This document shows, in pieces, positions 1 to 8,431 of a stretch of DNA of 64,000 bases; within the stretch, counting starts at the first letter, position 1; each line of letters begins with the position of its first letter. Made by a program: the position numbers and the translations under genes. This stretch comes from Enterococcaceae bacterium (GTDB lineage: Bacteria; Bacillota; Bacilli; Lactobacillales; Enterococcaceae), in the NCBI GenBank assembly GCA_022649665.1, contig JALCOL010000002.1:238133-302132 (forward strand), read 5' to 3'. The notes under the pieces were generated by a model. It ran no database searches. It was not told where the DNA came from and saw only the letters and a list, made by a program, of their open reading frames with translations.

Positions 1-1
1 A

Positions 2-475
2 AAAGAACGGCAGACGCTGAAGAAATACGGCGTTTATATCGCTCATTCACCAGCTTCAAACGCCAACTTGGCAAGCGGCATCATGCCGGCACGTGTTTGG
101 CTGAATGAAGGATTGCGGGTCACGATCGCTTCTGATATCGCGGGCGGGAATGTGCCTGATCAAAACCGCAATATCGTGACCGCGATCCAATTGTCGAAAC
201 TGCGCTGGGTCGAACATCCCGAAGAAAAACCTTTATCTTCTTCAGAAGCTTTCTACATGGCGACTAAAGCCGGCGGAGAATTCTTCGGAAAAGTCGGTTC
301 GTTTGAAAACGGGTCCTCTTTCAACGCGCTCGCGCTTGAAGAAGACAGCTTGCTGTATGCGGACGATCCGCTGATCCGGCTGGAAGAATTCTTGTATACG
401 GGAGACGACCGCAATATCAAAGAACGCTTCATTAACGGTGAAGCAGTCAAACGCCCGTCTGAGATCGTCAAGTAA
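2..475 (+). CDS. guaD: Guanine deaminase-like amidohydrolase, C-terminal part (5' end outside window)
   Basis: The frame is open from base 2, so this is the C-terminal ~157 residues of a longer protein. It shows the end of a metal-dependent amidohydrolase barrel: a HSPASNANLASG stretch (the HxPxSN substrate loop of the guanine deaminase/chlorohydrolase group) followed by ASDIAGG, whose Asp corresponds to the last metal-binding Asp of the family. Guanine deaminase converts guanine to xanthine in cytoplasmic purine salvage. The SKLRW and FFGKVGSF segments resemble lactobacillar guanine deaminases as I remember them. Other amidohydrolases (hydroxydechloroatrazine ethylaminohydrolase-like) cannot be excluded without the N-terminal metal ligands. 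A strong terminator follows. Confidence 0.75.
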   Translation, partial: KERQTLKKYGVYIAHSPASNANLASGIMPARVWLNEGLRVTIASDIAGGNVPDQNRNIVTAIQLSKLRWVEHPEEKPLSSSEAFYMATKAGGEFFGKVGSFENGSSFNALALEEDSLLYADDPLIRLEEFLYTGDDRNIKERFINGEAVKRPSEIVK

Positions 476-501
476 AAGGAACAGGTTGAATAACAGGTCT
501 T

Positions 502-536
502 AGAGCAGGAAGCTGAGTGCTTTCTGCTCTTTTTTG
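502..536 (+). terminator. Rho-independent terminator after guaD
   Basis: A 12-bp stem (AGAGCAGGAAGC against GCTTTCTGCTCT, one wobble) with a 5-nt loop is followed by six T residues. It separates the deaminase gene from the permease gene. Confidence 0.85.
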
Positions 537-554
537 CGTGCAGCAAAAAAGAGG

Positions 555-583
555 TTGCTTTCCGCGAGGGGACAGCTTAAAAT
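555..583 (+). promoter_or_regulatory. Promoter of APC permease
   Basis: The -35 box TTGCTT (555-560) and -10 box TAAAAT (578-583) are separated by exactly 17 bp. The predicted transcription start is near 590, which argues against the GTG at 590 being the translation start of the permease. Confidence 0.65.
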
Positions 584-658
584 ATATCGGTGCGCAATAT
601 TTCGAATGAAAATTCTGATAATTTGCATAATTCAATAAATTTTGAAAGAAGGATCATT

Positions 659-2059
659 TTGCCGAATATATTCAAAAAAGAAACAGTTGAAAACTACAAA
701 CGTGCGGATGCCGTCTTAAGGCGGACGCTTCGGGCACGCGATTTGGTGGCGCTGGGGATCGGGGCCGTGATCGGGACCGGGATTTTTATCCTGCCGGGTC
801 ACGAAGCTGCCGAACATGCCGGACCAGCAGTGGCGATCGCCTTTTTGCTGGCCGCGATCGTCTCCGGGATGGTCGGGATGGCTTATGCCGAATTCTCTTC
901 AGCGATGCCGGTCGCCGGTTCCGCATATTCTTTCGGTGCGGTCATATACGGCGAGGTGGTCGGCTGGATCTTGGGCTGGGCGCTGATCCTGGAGTATTTT
1001 TTGGCAGTTTCTGCAGAAGCAACGGGTTTTGCCGCATACTTCAACAACAATATTTTAGCCGCACTGGGGATCGAGCTGCCGCAATTTCTGAAAGCGGGGC
1101 CGCTGGAGGGCGGAGTCGTGAATCTGACCGCGGTCTTGATCGTGCTGGTCGTTTCGTTTATCATCAGCAAAGGGACACAGATGTCGAAAGTTATCGAGAA
1201 TATGGCTGTGCTTGTCAAAGTCGCGATCATCGTCTTGTTCATCATCGTTGGGATCTTTTATATCAATAAAGCGAACTATGTGCCGTTTTATCCTGAACAA
1301 TTCCACAGCGAGCCGTTTGGCTTGGGCGGGATCTCGACAGCTGCTGCAACGGTTTTCTTCGCTTTTATCGGCTTTGATGCTTTGGCCGCCAATTCAGCTG
1401 AAACGATCGATCCGGAAAAAAATGTGATCCGCGGTATTTTAGGAACAGTCGTTGTTTCGGTCGTTTTATATGTTGCTTTTTCGCTCGTTTTGACGGGGAT
1501 CGTGAATTACAAAGAGCTTGGGGTCGATGATCCGGCAGCTTATGCGCTTCAAGTGATCCACTTGGACGCATGGAACAAGCTGATCACGCTCGGCGCGCTC
1601 GTCGGGATCTTTACGGCGATGATCACGATGTCGTTCGGCGGCTCGCGCCTCGTGTATGCGCTGGGACGCGATGGACTTTTGCCGAAAAAATTAGGGACCG
1701 TAAAAGGCAAAGGCGTCGTGCCGATGAATGCCTTATTGATCGCGACTGTGATCCAGGCTTTCTTCGCCGGAATGGTGCCGCTGACCGATTTGGCGTCTTT
1801 GATCAATGCCGGGACCCTTTTGGCATTCATCTTTATTTCTTTCGGGATCATCCCGCTTCGAAAACGCAAAGATATCGTCAATAACGGCTTTAAAGTCCCG
1901 CTTTATCCCGTCTTTCCGGTCGTTGCCGGATTGTTCAGTCTTTACTTTTTAGTGATGCTGCCGCGCTTTACGCAATTCAGCGTCGGCGCGTGGATCTTAT
2001 TGGGATTGGTCGTTTATTTTGCATATGGCCTCCATCACTCAAAGCTGCAAAAGCGCTAG
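659..2059 (+). CDS. APC-superfamily amino acid permease (CAT/YfnA-like)
   Basis: This is a 466-residue, roughly 12-helix transporter of the amino acid-polyamine-organocation superfamily. Seen: the helix-1 motif GIGAVIGTGIFILPG near the N-terminus, a second unwound-helix region around FFAFIGFDAL, and alternating hydrophobic blocks to the end. The cationic amino acid transporter (YfnA/GkApcT-like) branch fits length and motifs; substrate is not readable from sequence. I chose the TTG at 659 because AGAAGG lies six bases upstream; the frame stays open up to a GTG at 590, but that coincides with the predicted transcript start and adds a polar, atypical extension. It is monocistronic, with its own promoter and a terminator just after the stop. 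Confidence 0.85.
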   Translation: MPNIFKKETVENYKRADAVLRRTLRARDLVALGIGAVIGTGIFILPGHEAAEHAGPAVAIAFLLAAIVSGMVGMAYAEFSSAMPVAGSAYSFGAVIYGEVVGWILGWALILEYFLAVSAEATGFAAYFNNNILAALGIELPQFLKAGPLEGGVVNLTAVLIVLVVSFIISKGTQMSKVIENMAVLVKVAIIVLFIIVGIFYINKANYVPFYPEQFHSEPFGLGGISTAAATVFFAFIGFDALAANSAETIDPEKNVIRGILGTVVVSVVLYVAFSLVLTGIVNYKELGVDDPAAYALQVIHLDAWNKLITLGALVGIFTAMITMSFGGSRLVYALGRDGLLPKKLGTVKGKGVVPMNALLIATVIQAFFAGMVPLTDLASLINAGTLLAFIFISFGIIPLRKRKDIVNNGFKVPLYPVFPVVAGLFSLYFLVMLPRFTQFSVGAWILLGLVVYFAYGLHHSKLQKR

Positions 2060-2070
2060 GCGAAAATAAA

Positions 2071-2106
2071 AAGAACGCTGGGAATCAAATCCCCAGCGTT
2101 CTTTTT
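2071..2106. terminator. Bidirectional terminator between permease and nhaC
   Basis: A perfect 12-bp stem (AAGAACGCTGGG / CCCAGCGTTCTT) has A-rich sequence on the left and T-rich sequence on the right, so it can terminate both the permease transcript and the converging nhaC transcript. Confidence 0.85.
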
Positions 2107-2113
2107 GATTGGT

Positions 2114-3523
2114 TTAAATCGTTGCGGAAGCATCGGAATGCGCTTTGGGAGTGACCCGCGTGATCCCAAGGCCGGTAAAAGCGCTGACCATCGAGAAGAC
2201 TGGCGAGAGCAGACTGAAGAAGACAAACGGCAGATACTCAAGCGTCGGGATGCCAAAAGTGCTGGCAACAAAACTACCGGCGATCCCCCATGGAATCAAG
2301 TAGTTGATCACAGTCCCGCCGTCTTCAAGCGTGCGCCCCAAAACAGTCGGGTCATATCCTTCTTTCTCATACGTTTCCTTAAACGCATTTCCCGGCAAAA
2401 TCACGGAAAGAAACTGTTCGCCGATAAATAAGTTGACGCCGATCCCAGTGAGAAGCGTCGTGAAGATCAAGCGCGGCGTACTCGTCATTTTCTTGGAGAC
2501 GACATTCATCACTTCAGAGATCAAGCCGAATTCCATCAGGAGACCGCCCAGCGAAAGCGTCAAGATGATCAAAGATACCGTGGGCATCATGCTGTCGATC
2601 CCGCCGCGCGAAAGCAGGAGATCGATCTGTTTATTGCCCGTCGTTGAAACGAAACCGGATTGGATGACGTTTGCAAGCTTTTGAAATGAAGTATGGGGAT
2701 GCTGGATGTAAGTCATCAAGACTGCAACGAACACACTTAATAGAATCGTCATGATCGCCGGGATCTTTTTCCAGGCACAGATCAGCATCAAAGCGAGCGG
2801 GATCAGCGCGGTAAAGGAGATCGTAAAATTCTGTTCCAAAACGTTGGTGACAGTTTGGATCGATGCCATGCTTGCGGTACGGGTGCTGTGCCCCAAAATG
2901 ACATATAAAATGAGAGAAACGATGAATGCGGGGACTGTCGACCACATCAAATGTTTGATATGTTTGAAAAGATCAGTGTCGACGACTGCCGCGGTCAAGT
3001 TCGTCGATTCAGAAAGCGGCGAAGTCTTGTCGCCGAAAATCGAGCCGGAAACGATCGCGCCGACGACCAGTGCCGGATTGATGCCAAGCGTTGTGCCGAT
3101 CCCGAAAAAAGCGATCCCGATCGTTGACATGACGGTGAAGGCACTGCCGACTGCACTGCCGACGATTGCACAAACGACGAAGACGGAGGGCGTGAACCAT
3201 TGGGCGCTGATGAGTTTAAAACCAACGACCATCAAGGTGGGGATGATCCCTGCTTGGATCCAGACGGCGATCAAAGCCCCGACTAAAATAAAGATAAAGA
3301 TCGGGATCACGCCCGGCTTGATGCCGTTTACGATTCCTTGGTGAAAGCGGTCGAATGAGTAGCGCTTAACAACGCTGTAGACCGTCACGATCGCGATCGC
3401 GATCAAGATCGCGATGTTCGGACTGATCCCAAAGCCGATCACCCCGGCGGCGATACTGGCAACGATCAAAAAGAGCATGATGCTTGCTTCAGTAAAAGTT
3501 ACACGGTTTTTTTGATGTTCCAT
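2114..3523 (-). CDS. nhaC: NhaC-family transporter under T-box control
   Basis: This 469-residue polytopic membrane protein belongs to the NhaC ion transporter family (Na+/H+ antiporter superfamily). Seen: around ten to twelve hydrophobic segments and the family signature GDKTSPLSESTNL near residue 165. Family members exchange Na+/H+ or malate/lactate; a T-box-controlled branch (YheL type) has been proposed to carry amino acids, tyrosine in particular. That reading is favoured here because the transcript begins with a T-box leader whose specifier looks like a Tyr codon. The ATG at 3523 has AAAGGAG eight bases upstream and lies inside a small upstream ORF that ends 25 bases into this gene. The ion-antiporter name is by homology; amino acid transport is inference. 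Confidence 0.8.
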   Translation of the reverse strand: MEHQKNRVTFTEASIMLFLIVASIAAGVIGFGISPNIAILIAIAIVTVYSVVKRYSFDRFHQGIVNGIKPGVIPIFIFILVGALIAVWIQAGIIPTLMVVGFKLISAQWFTPSVFVVCAIVGSAVGSAFTVMSTIGIAFFGIGTTLGINPALVVGAIVSGSIFGDKTSPLSESTNLTAAVVDTDLFKHIKHLMWSTVPAFIVSLILYVILGHSTRTASMASIQTVTNVLEQNFTISFTALIPLALMLICAWKKIPAIMTILLSVFVAVLMTYIQHPHTSFQKLANVIQSGFVSTTGNKQIDLLLSRGGIDSMMPTVSLIILTLSLGGLLMEFGLISEVMNVVSKKMTSTPRLIFTTLLTGIGVNLFIGEQFLSVILPGNAFKETYEKEGYDPTVLGRTLEDGGTVINYLIPWGIAGSFVASTFGIPTLEYLPFVFFSLLSPVFSMVSAFTGLGITRVTPKAHSDASATI

Positions 3524-3612
3524 AATGGATTCTCCTTTGAATGTTTCATTAATATGTTTTTCAGCTGCCGAAGAGGCAAGTCGTGATAGCGAATGATCCC
3601 GCCGCAGTTCAT
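3499..3612 (-). CDS. Small upstream ORF overlapping nhaC start
   Basis: A 37-codon ORF starts at an ATG (3612) preceded by a strong AAAGGAGG ribosome-binding site and runs through the nhaC ribosome-binding site, ending at TAA 25 bases inside nhaC in another frame. It begins MNCGGIIRYHDLPLRQL and is basic and not hydrophobic. I recognise no family. Placed between the T-box terminator and nhaC, it could be a leader peptide that couples translation to nhaC, or a relic of a lost gene start. It contains a single Tyr codon. Expression is unproven. Confidence 0.4.
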   Translation of the reverse strand: MNCGGIIRYHDLPLRQLKNILMKHSKENPLWNIKKTV

Positions 3613-3630
3613 GTGTTTTCCTCCTTTACG

Positions 3631-3824
3631 CAAAAAGAGACCCATCCTGATAAAGGACGAATCTCTCCGCGGTACCACCTTAATTAAAAACGTCGCCGTT
3701 TTTCACTTTATTATAAAAAAATAATGGTCGTTCGCATCAATGTAATTCGCAAGCCAGACTTGATCGATTCGCAGCGTCCATCGACTTTCTGAACAAAACA
3801 TCTGCTTGCTACTGGTTGATGATT
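3631..3824 (-). promoter_or_regulatory. T-box leader of nhaC (probable tyrosine specifier)
   Basis: Reading the minus strand, the conserved T-box core AGGTGGTACCGCG lies at about 3668-3681 and is followed by a 13-bp terminator stem (AGAGATTCGTCCT / AGGATGGGTCTCT, two G-T pairs and wobbles) and a T run at 3632-3636. Stem I is visible: AGTA (3810-3813) then GCAAGC (3804-3809) pairs with GCTTGC (3749-3754), and GAA (3746-3748) follows. After GAA comes T-TAC-A, so TAC (Tyr, 3742-3744) followed by a purine is the likely specifier; TTA (Leu) is the alternative if no base is skipped. Uncharged tRNA would prevent termination and switch nhaC on. Confidence 0.85.
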
Positions 3825-3830
3825 GAAATA

Positions 3831-3859
3831 AGAATATCCTGTGAATGATGAAATGTCAA
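3831..3859 (-). promoter_or_regulatory. Promoter of T-box-nhaC transcript
   Basis: On the minus strand a consensus TTGACA (3854-3859) and TATTCT (3831-3836) are 17 bp apart, placing the transcript start near 3824, just before stem I of the T-box leader. Confidence 0.8.
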
Positions 3860-3978
3860 CTGCAAATTGATGAGGGAAGCCAAAAAGATCCGCGATAATT
3901 TTGCGGCAGCTAAAATGGAACAAATCGAGCGAAAAAGGTATAATCAAGAGAAGGACAATTGAGGTGGAGGGGTGCGTC

Positions 3979-4689
3979 ATGCAAAATTATGTTTTGACAG
4001 CTGATCAGATCATCGTTCGGCTGATCGCCGCAGTCGTTTTAGGTGGCATTATCGGGTTTGAACGCGAATATAAAAGCCATCCGGCTGGCCTGAAGACCCA
4101 CATTCTTGTCTGTGTCGGCTCCGCGATGATCGCCTTGATCCAAGAGGAGATCACTTGGCAGGCGCTCCATTTTGCGACAGAGTATCCTGATTTTGTCGGT
4201 GTGATCCGTTCAGATCAAGCACGTCTCGTTGCACAAGTGATCAGCGGGATCGGCTTTCTGGGGGCGGGGACGATCATTTTATCCAAAGGAGCGGTCAGAG
4301 GGTTAACGACAGCCGCCTCGGTCTGGGCAGTCGCCGCACTCGGGATCGCGATCGGGATGGGCTATTACCGGATCGCAACGTTTTCATTTTTGGCGATCAT
4401 GGTCGCTTTGACAGTGCTTTCCCGCTTGACGCCGCTCGGCAAGATCAAGCGGCTCGAGATCCAGTTCACGGATCTGGAAGAGAGCAAACAGTTTGTCGAA
4501 TCGTATTTCAAAACGCATGATGTGCGCGTCGATACCGTCGATTTTGAGATCCGCCGTTTGGAGAAAACGAACCACCGGCTTTTTCATGTCATCTATCATA
4601 TCAATCTGCCGCGGAATTTCGATGAATTCCAGCTGGTGCAGGATCTTTCGGAAAGCAGCGAGATCAAAATGATCCGCATTCTCCAGTAA
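3979..4689 (+). CDS. mgtC: MgtC/SapB family membrane protein
   Basis: The 236-residue protein has an N-terminal membrane domain of about five helices with the MgtC signatures GGIIGFEREYKSHPAGLKTH and ISGIGFLGAGTII, plus RGLTTAASVWAVAALGIAIG, and a soluble C-terminal ACT-like domain of about 85 residues. MgtC proteins are linked to growth in low magnesium and to control of membrane ATPase; they are not proven Mg2+ importers. The ATG at 3979 follows GAGGTGGAGG; a GTG at 3964 and a TTG at 3901 are in frame but lack ribosome-binding sites. A TATAAT at 3939-3944 is probably its -10 box, with a poor -35. It is divergent from nhaC and followed by a terminator. Confidence 0.85.
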   Translation: MQNYVLTADQIIVRLIAAVVLGGIIGFEREYKSHPAGLKTHILVCVGSAMIALIQEEITWQALHFATEYPDFVGVIRSDQARLVAQVISGIGFLGAGTIILSKGAVRGLTTAASVWAVAALGIAIGMGYYRIATFSFLAIMVALTVLSRLTPLGKIKRLEIQFTDLEESKQFVESYFKTHDVRVDTVDFEIRRLEKTNHRLFHVIYHINLPRNFDEFQLVQDLSESSEIKMIRILQ

Positions 4690-4694
4690 TATCA

Positions 4695-4737
4695 AGCAGC
4701 CTTGGCGTGACGCGCGGCATGGGTTGCTTTCTTTTTT
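4695..4737 (+). terminator. Terminator after mgtC
   Basis: AGCAGCC (4695-4701) pairs with GGTTGCT (4722-4728), with a loop that can fold further, followed by a T-rich tract. Confidence 0.6.
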
Positions 4738-4794
4738 CCGCTGCTCGATTGTGATATGATAAGAACATCTAAGGTGAGAGGAAGTTATTGATTT

Positions 4795-5754
4795 TTGGCA
4801 AATGAAGAGAAGAAAGAAATCCGTTTAGAAAATGATGAACAAGCGACCCAGCTTTTGGGAACGCATGATAAAAATATCAAATTTTTAGAAGAAAATGCCG
4901 AGGCAACGATCACAAGCCGCGGTGAAACACTGAATATCGAAGGAGCGGAAAGCGCCCTGATTGAAAAGGTGCTCAAAGCGCTTCTTGAGCTGATCAAAGA
5001 AGGAATCAAAATCGCGATGCCGGACGTTGTGATGGCGCTGAAACTTGGACGCCGCGACAGTTTGCAGTATTTCGTCGATATGTACCATGAAGTGATCTTA
5101 AAAGACCGCAAGGGGCAGTCGATCCGGCCGAAAAATCTTGGCCAGAAACTATACATCGACAGCGTGAACACCCACGATATCGTTTTCGGCGTCGGCCCAG
5201 CCGGCACCGGCAAAACATATTTGGCGGTTGTGATGGCGATCCGCGCCTTGAAACGCGGCGAAGTCCAAAAGATCATTTTGACGCGTCCGGCGGTCGAAGC
5301 CGGCGAAAGTCTCGGTTTTTTGCCGGGCGATCTAAAAGAAAAAGTCGATCCGTATTTGCGGCCGGTCTACGATGCGCTTTACTCGATCTTCGGGACGGAT
5401 CATACGAATCGCTTGATGGACCGCGGAGTCATCGAGATCGCGCCGCTCGCCTATATGCGCGGCCGAACATTGGAAGATGCGTTCGTGATTTTAGATGAAG
5501 CGCAAAATACGACCGTCGCGCAGATGAAGATGTTTTTGACCCGTTTGGGATTCAATTCAAAAATGATCGTGAACGGCGATACGAGCCAGATCGATCTGCC
5601 GCGCGGCACGATCAGCGGACTGGTCCATGCCGAAAGGACCCTCAGCGGGATCAAAAAGATCGGCTTCGTGACGTTTGAGTCCGCGGACGTGGTACGCCAT
5701 CCGGTCGTAGCGGAGATCATCGATGCATACGAACGGGACAGCTTGAAGCGTTAG
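4795..5754 (+). CDS. phoH: PhoH-family ATPase
   Basis: This is a 319-residue cytoplasmic P-loop ATPase of the PhoH (YbeZ) family, a helicase-like fold implicated in RNA processing with YbeY. Seen: a ~110-residue N-terminal KH-like region, Walker A GPAGTGKT at residues 134-141 and Walker B VILDEAQN near residue 230. I start at TTG 4795 with GAGAGGAAG 11 bases upstream; another TTG at 4788 is out of frame. An extended -10 element, TG-A-TATGAT (4752-4760), lies upstream. It opens the phoH-pgpH-ybeY-dgkA-era-recO block, where spacing is 18 bases or less or negative, so one operon is likely. Confidence 0.9.
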   Translation: MANEEKKEIRLENDEQATQLLGTHDKNIKFLEENAEATITSRGETLNIEGAESALIEKVLKALLELIKEGIKIAMPDVVMALKLGRRDSLQYFVDMYHEVILKDRKGQSIRPKNLGQKLYIDSVNTHDIVFGVGPAGTGKTYLAVVMAIRALKRGEVQKIILTRPAVEAGESLGFLPGDLKEKVDPYLRPVYDALYSIFGTDHTNRLMDRGVIEIAPLAYMRGRTLEDAFVILDEAQNTTVAQMKMFLTRLGFNSKMIVNGDTSQIDLPRGTISGLVHAERTLSGIKKIGFVTFESADVVRHPVVAEIIDAYERDSLKR

Positions 5755-5765
5755 GAGATTTCAAA

Positions 5766-7952
5766 TTGAAAAATATCTGGGCCCGTCTCAAACATAAATT
5801 GGGGAAAAAATATCCGTTTCTCTTAGTCGCAGTATTCAGCTTGATCTTGCTGGGGATCTTTTATACCAATGTTCGCCAGAAGAAGCTGAATATCCATGAA
5901 GGTCAAGTCGCCGAAGAGACGATCCGTGCCAATCAAACGAAAGAAAATTCGGCAGAGACTGAGCGCCGGCGCCAACTAGCGCAAGAAGCGGTGCCGCCGG
6001 AATACATTTATAACGGCGAGCTGAAAGAGATCAACCTCAATTATATCGAGCAGCTTTTTCAGCTGATCAGTCAAGTCAACAAAGAATCAAAGGAATCCGG
6101 CAGCAAGACGACTTCTTCGAGCGACGCGAAAACAGCCGAAGAAAACCCGACCGAAAAGAGCGCACGTTTAAAAAATAAATTTGAAAATCTGGGGGAGGAC
6201 GCAGTCGCCTTCTACCAGGCGCTCCCTGAAGACTTTTATACCAGTATTTTTGAGCGCAGCGATGCTGAGCTTTCGCTGATCGAAAGCCAAGCGACTCGGC
6301 TGGTCGAAAAGTACATGAATAAAAGGATCCGCGAGAGCAATCTGGATGAGATGCTGGGGAACGCTGAAGAGGAAGTCCAAACGCTTTCTGCCAGTGATGA
6401 AGTCAAACGAGATCTTGATGATCTGCTGAAAGAGGGCATCGCCGTCAATGATGTCTACAGTGAGAAAAAAACGAAAGAACTTCAGCAGACAGCGCGTGAT
6501 GCGGTGCAGCCGGTCATGATCTATCAAGGAGAGATCATTGTCCGCCAAGATGTGCAGATCGATGCTAAAGCAATGGAAAAATTGAAGCTTTTGGGTCTGA
6601 CGAATCGGCATTCTTCCAATCTGCCGATCTATTCTTTGATCGCGGCGTTAGCGGTGCAAGCGATTTTGATTTTGACGCTTGCGAGTCACGGGACAAAAGA
6701 CGGTCGGCGTGATTTGGAGCTTTATACGGCCGCCGTTTTGGTCAGCGCACTGTTGATGGAGCTTTTTCACGTTTTCCATACTGACCGCTTCTCTTATATC
6801 GCGCAGCTGTTTCCAGCCGCTTTCGGACCACTCTTGCTGAACCGCTTTGCCAGCCGCAAGATGGCGGTCGTGAGCGCAATGTTTCAAAGTGTTTTCGTGT
6901 ATTATGTCTACTACTCATCGATCGGCACGACGTTTGTCCAAGTGTTGGCGATCTTGTGCTTGTTCAACGGTCTGATGGGAACGATGACGATCCACCATAA
7001 ACGCTTGAACGAACAATTCGGCAAAACCTTCAAATGGGTCGTGCTTTTGCCGATCACGTTCAATTTGACGATGATCCTTTATCAAGGACTCGATGTCGTG
7101 AATGAGCAGCTGATCATGATTTTTGCTTGCGGCTTTTTCGGGACGATGTTCGCGTTTATTTTATCGGTCGCCGCGCAGCCCTATGTTGAGCTGTTGATCG
7201 ATGACGACTCGCAGATGGTCTTGAATGAACTGAGCAATCCGAACCACCCGCTTTTGAAAGAACTGCTGGAAAAAGCACCAGGTACGTATCACCACAGCAT
7301 GATGGTCGCCAACTTGAGTGCGAACGCGGTCGCAGAGATCGGCGGCCGAAGTCTTTTAACGCGGGTCAGCTGCTACTACCATGACATCGGCAAAATCAAG
7401 CATCCGAATATGTTTGCCGAAAATCTGCCGCCCGGCGCAGAAAATCCGCATAACTATCTTTTGCCGGAAGACAGCAAAAAGATCATCTTTTCGCATGTGA
7501 CCGAAGGCGTTAAAATCTTAAAAGAATACCGGATGCCGCAAATGGTGATCGATATTTGCCAGCAGCATCACGGAACGACCTTGATGCAGTATTTTTACGT
7601 CAAAGCCAAAGAACAAGATCCAAATGTCAAAGAAAGCGATTTTCGCTATCCGGGACCGAAGCCGCAAACGCGGGAGGCTGCGGTCGTCAGCATCGCCGAC
7701 AGCTGTGAGGCCGCCGTGCGCTCGATGGAGCAGCCGAGTTATGACAAGATCAAAGAATTCGTTCATTCGCTGATCCAATCCCGCATCCAAGATGGCCAGT
7801 TCGCCGAATGCGATATTTCACTCAAAGAACTGGCGATCGTTGAAGATTCACTGGTCAGCGGGCTGGCTTCGACATTCCACTCGCGGATCAAATATCCAAA
7901 AATGATCACAACGGCTCCGGACGGTACCGTTCAATTGGAAGGAGAATCATGA
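5766..7952 (+). CDS. pgpH: 7TM-HD cyclic-di-AMP phosphodiesterase PgpH
   Basis: The 728-residue membrane protein has the full PgpH (YqfF) architecture: one N-terminal membrane helix (about residues 17-35), a long extracytoplasmic 7TMR-HDED domain to about residue 280, seven transmembrane helices to about residue 475 and a cytoplasmic HD phosphohydrolase domain with H539-D540 in YYHDIGK. PgpH degrades the second messenger c-di-AMP. The outer domain carries a Ser/Lys/Glu-rich insert near residues 110-135. TTG 5766 is used, with AGGAG eight bases before it. The gene ends by overlapping ybeY with ATGA, suggesting translational coupling. Confidence 0.92.
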   Translation: MKNIWARLKHKLGKKYPFLLVAVFSLILLGIFYTNVRQKKLNIHEGQVAEETIRANQTKENSAETERRRQLAQEAVPPEYIYNGELKEINLNYIEQLFQLISQVNKESKESGSKTTSSSDAKTAEENPTEKSARLKNKFENLGEDAVAFYQALPEDFYTSIFERSDAELSLIESQATRLVEKYMNKRIRESNLDEMLGNAEEEVQTLSASDEVKRDLDDLLKEGIAVNDVYSEKKTKELQQTARDAVQPVMIYQGEIIVRQDVQIDAKAMEKLKLLGLTNRHSSNLPIYSLIAALAVQAILILTLASHGTKDGRRDLELYTAAVLVSALLMELFHVFHTDRFSYIAQLFPAAFGPLLLNRFASRKMAVVSAMFQSVFVYYVYYSSIGTTFVQVLAILCLFNGLMGTMTIHHKRLNEQFGKTFKWVVLLPITFNLTMILYQGLDVVNEQLIMIFACGFFGTMFAFILSVAAQPYVELLIDDDSQMVLNELSNPNHPLLKELLEKAPGTYHHSMMVANLSANAVAEIGGRSLLTRVSCYYHDIGKIKHPNMFAENLPPGAENPHNYLLPEDSKKIIFSHVTEGVKILKEYRMPQMVIDICQQHHGTTLMQYFYVKAKEQDPNVKESDFRYPGPKPQTREAAVVSIADSCEAAVRSMEQPSYDKIKEFVHSLIQSRIQDGQFAECDISLKELAIVEDSLVSGLASTFHSRIKYPKMITTAPDGTVQLEGES

Positions 7953-8431
7953 TGGAGATTTCAATGATCGATGAAACTAATGCACTTCAGGCGCAAGATC
8001 GCCAAGCCGTGCATGAGCTGCTGGAGTTTGCGGCCGATTTTTTGAAGATCGCTCCGGATACCGAAATGTCGATCACTTTCGTCGATGATGCCGCGATCCA
8101 CAAGATCAACCGCGAATACCGCGATATCGACCGCCCGACGGATGTGATCAGCTTTGCGATCGAAGATATGTCGGCTGAAGAGCCGCCGATCATTTTCGCC
8201 GAAGAGGATGAGCCGGCGCTCCCGCGCGATTTGGGCGATATCTTTATTTCGCTCGATCACGCCCATCAGCAAGCGGAAGAATACGGTCACAGCTTTGAGC
8301 GCGAGCTTGGATTTTTAGCGCTGCATGGTTTTCTTCATTTAAACGGATATGATCATCTGCAGCCGGAAGAAGAAAAAGAAATGTTCGGCTTGCAAAAAAG
8401 GATACTGGATGCTTATGGCCTTAAGAGATAA
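7949..8431 (+). CDS. ybeY: Endoribonuclease YbeY (rRNA maturation factor)
   Basis: The 160-residue YbeY/UPF0054 metalloenzyme shows the zinc motif HGFLHLNGYDH (H-x3-H-x5-H) near residue 115. YbeY acts in 16S rRNA 3'-end maturation and 70S quality control and commonly neighbours phoH and era, as here. The ATG at 7949 overlaps the pgpH stop codon; an ATG one codon later is an alternative. Its 3' end overlaps dgkA by 23 bases, so translation of the two is probably coupled. Confidence 0.93.
   Translation: MMEISMIDETNALQAQDRQAVHELLEFAADFLKIAPDTEMSITFVDDAAIHKINREYRDIDRPTDVISFAIEDMSAEEPPIIFAEEDEPALPRDLGDIFISLDHAHQQAEEYGHSFERELGFLALHGFLHLNGYDHLQPEEEKEMFGLQKRILDAYGLKR

Noticed and set aside
590..658. 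GTG 590 as start of the APC permease
   Set aside because: It coincides with the predicted transcription start and has no ribosome-binding site; TTG 659 has AGAAGG at proper spacing.
2751..3344. 197-codon ORF opposite nhaC
   Set aside because: Shadow of the nhaC coding frame; no ribosome-binding site, and the opposite frame has clear family motifs.
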